Of a stretch of DNA of 64,000 bases, positions 63,640 through 64,000 are shown piece by piece. Made by a program: the position numbers and the translations under genes. The notes below the pieces were generated by a model. That model had not been told where the DNA came from, did no database searches, and saw only the letters and a list, made by a program, of their open reading frames with translations. This DNA comes from Colocasia esculenta. Lineage: Eukaryota > Streptophyta > Magnoliopsida > Alismatales > Araceae. The stretch covers positions 35,794,713 to 35,858,712 of the forward strand of contig CM024755.1 of assembly GCA_014218235.1 (NCBI GenBank), in the 5' to 3' direction. The number at the start of each line of letters is the position of its first letter. Positions within the stretch are counted from its first letter, which is position 1.

Positions 63640-64000
63640 ACTTTGATTATAGATTATGAAGTTCCGTGGCATATATATTTTTTGTGGGGCAAAGCCTCTC
63701 TTTGAACAGAGCTTCCCTTCATCTTTTGTTCGCATGGAGATGACCTTGCAGACATATGGATATATTTCTTGTGAGGGTCCTTGTCAAAGCGGAGTTTCTC
63801 CCCGATGAACTATCCACATGGGTACAACTCTTTTGTGAATATATATATATATTTCTGGTAGAATTTCGGCTCGGCCAGTGTTTGTCTTTTCTTTTCTTTT
63901 AGAAATATATTCATATAATCATGATTTTTCATGGGTGTTGTTGACACGGGATGGAAATATGTTGGTGAACCACACGCGGGGTAGCATCGGCGTGGGAACA
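63640..64000. repeat. 84-bp-type minisatellite, partial
   Basis: GGGCAAAGCCTCTCTTTGAA then CAGAGCTTCCC, and later AGCGGAGTTTCTCCCCGATG: the same repeat as 45060-45645, more diverged and cut by the window end. Confidence 0.7.

Larger units (their letters stand above)
62828..64000. repeat. LTR-like block of TGTTGACACGGG family, cut by window end
   Basis: Starts TGTTGACACGGG. Blocks GGCGTGCCAATCTGTC (62943), a 25-bp hairpin repeat, ATCGATCGGAATCGATG, TTTACATCGAGTTAAAAG and the 84-bp-type repeat follow as at 44571-45645. A second TGTTGACACGGG occurs at about 63940, so another insertion or LTR edge lies there. Confidence 0.6.

Overview
This is a window of nuclear DNA from a flowering plant. It has plant retrotransposon lineages (Copia, Sirevirus, Tat-type Gypsy, the 5S-carrying TRIM Cassandra), plant hAT elements, MULE-type and Harbinger-type MITEs, and fragments of plant-only gene families (plant mobile domain, DUF688-like, Dicer-like). 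There are no operons, no bacterial gene layout, and most large reading frames belong to transposable elements. I cannot name the species, or say monocot or dicot, from the sequence alone. 

Layout. 1-7438: a minus-strand Copia element (542-6476, LTRs and 5-bp target duplication visible) sits inside older sequence that ends like an LTR. Its gag is split by a plus-strand, three-LTR Cassandra array (4482-5558). 7439-10205: a 129-bp satellite built of 21-bp subunits. 10477-12932: a decayed plant-mobile-domain gene on the minus strand. 14050-14539: a broken DUF688-like gene. 14811-16724: a 5'-truncated LINE between two TC microsatellites. 16742-28217: an 11.5-kb Sirevirus-type Copia element with near-identical LTRs, frameshifted gag-pol and an envelope-position ORF. 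28455-33024: a decayed hAT element with a perfect 8-bp target duplication. 33-37.7 kb: AT-rich sequence with a palindrome cluster, two copies of a MULE-type MITE and a SINE-like retroposon. 37942-38966: the last three exons of a Dicer-like (probably DCL4-type) gene on the minus strand, the only candidate for a functional cellular gene. 

40.9-64 kb is a nested pile of large LTRs of a Tat-like Gypsy group in both orientations. The LTRs hold minisatellites and arrays of hairpins. Into this have inserted a structurally intact hAT element with a five-exon transposase gene (47137-52603) and a Harbinger-type element whose core is about 870 bp of C-rich sequence (56263-57417). The only Gypsy protein is gag (53303-56252), with no protease, reverse transcriptase or integrase, so the host element is probably a non-autonomous TR-GAG type. 

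The most striking pattern is that many LTRs here carry clusters of short inverted repeats, each LTR type with its own sequence: TCTGTCGACAGA in the Sirevirus, ATAATCGATTAT at 34-35 kb, GTCGCGAC at 6.5-7.4 kb, and hairpin arrays at 46.4, 47.0, 59.1, 61.4 and 63.0 kb. Inside the Gypsy hairpin arrays the two arms change together from unit to unit, so pairing is kept while sequence is not. This, the satellite with its 3-nt-multiple periods, the Cassandra trimer and the intact hAT are the best leads.
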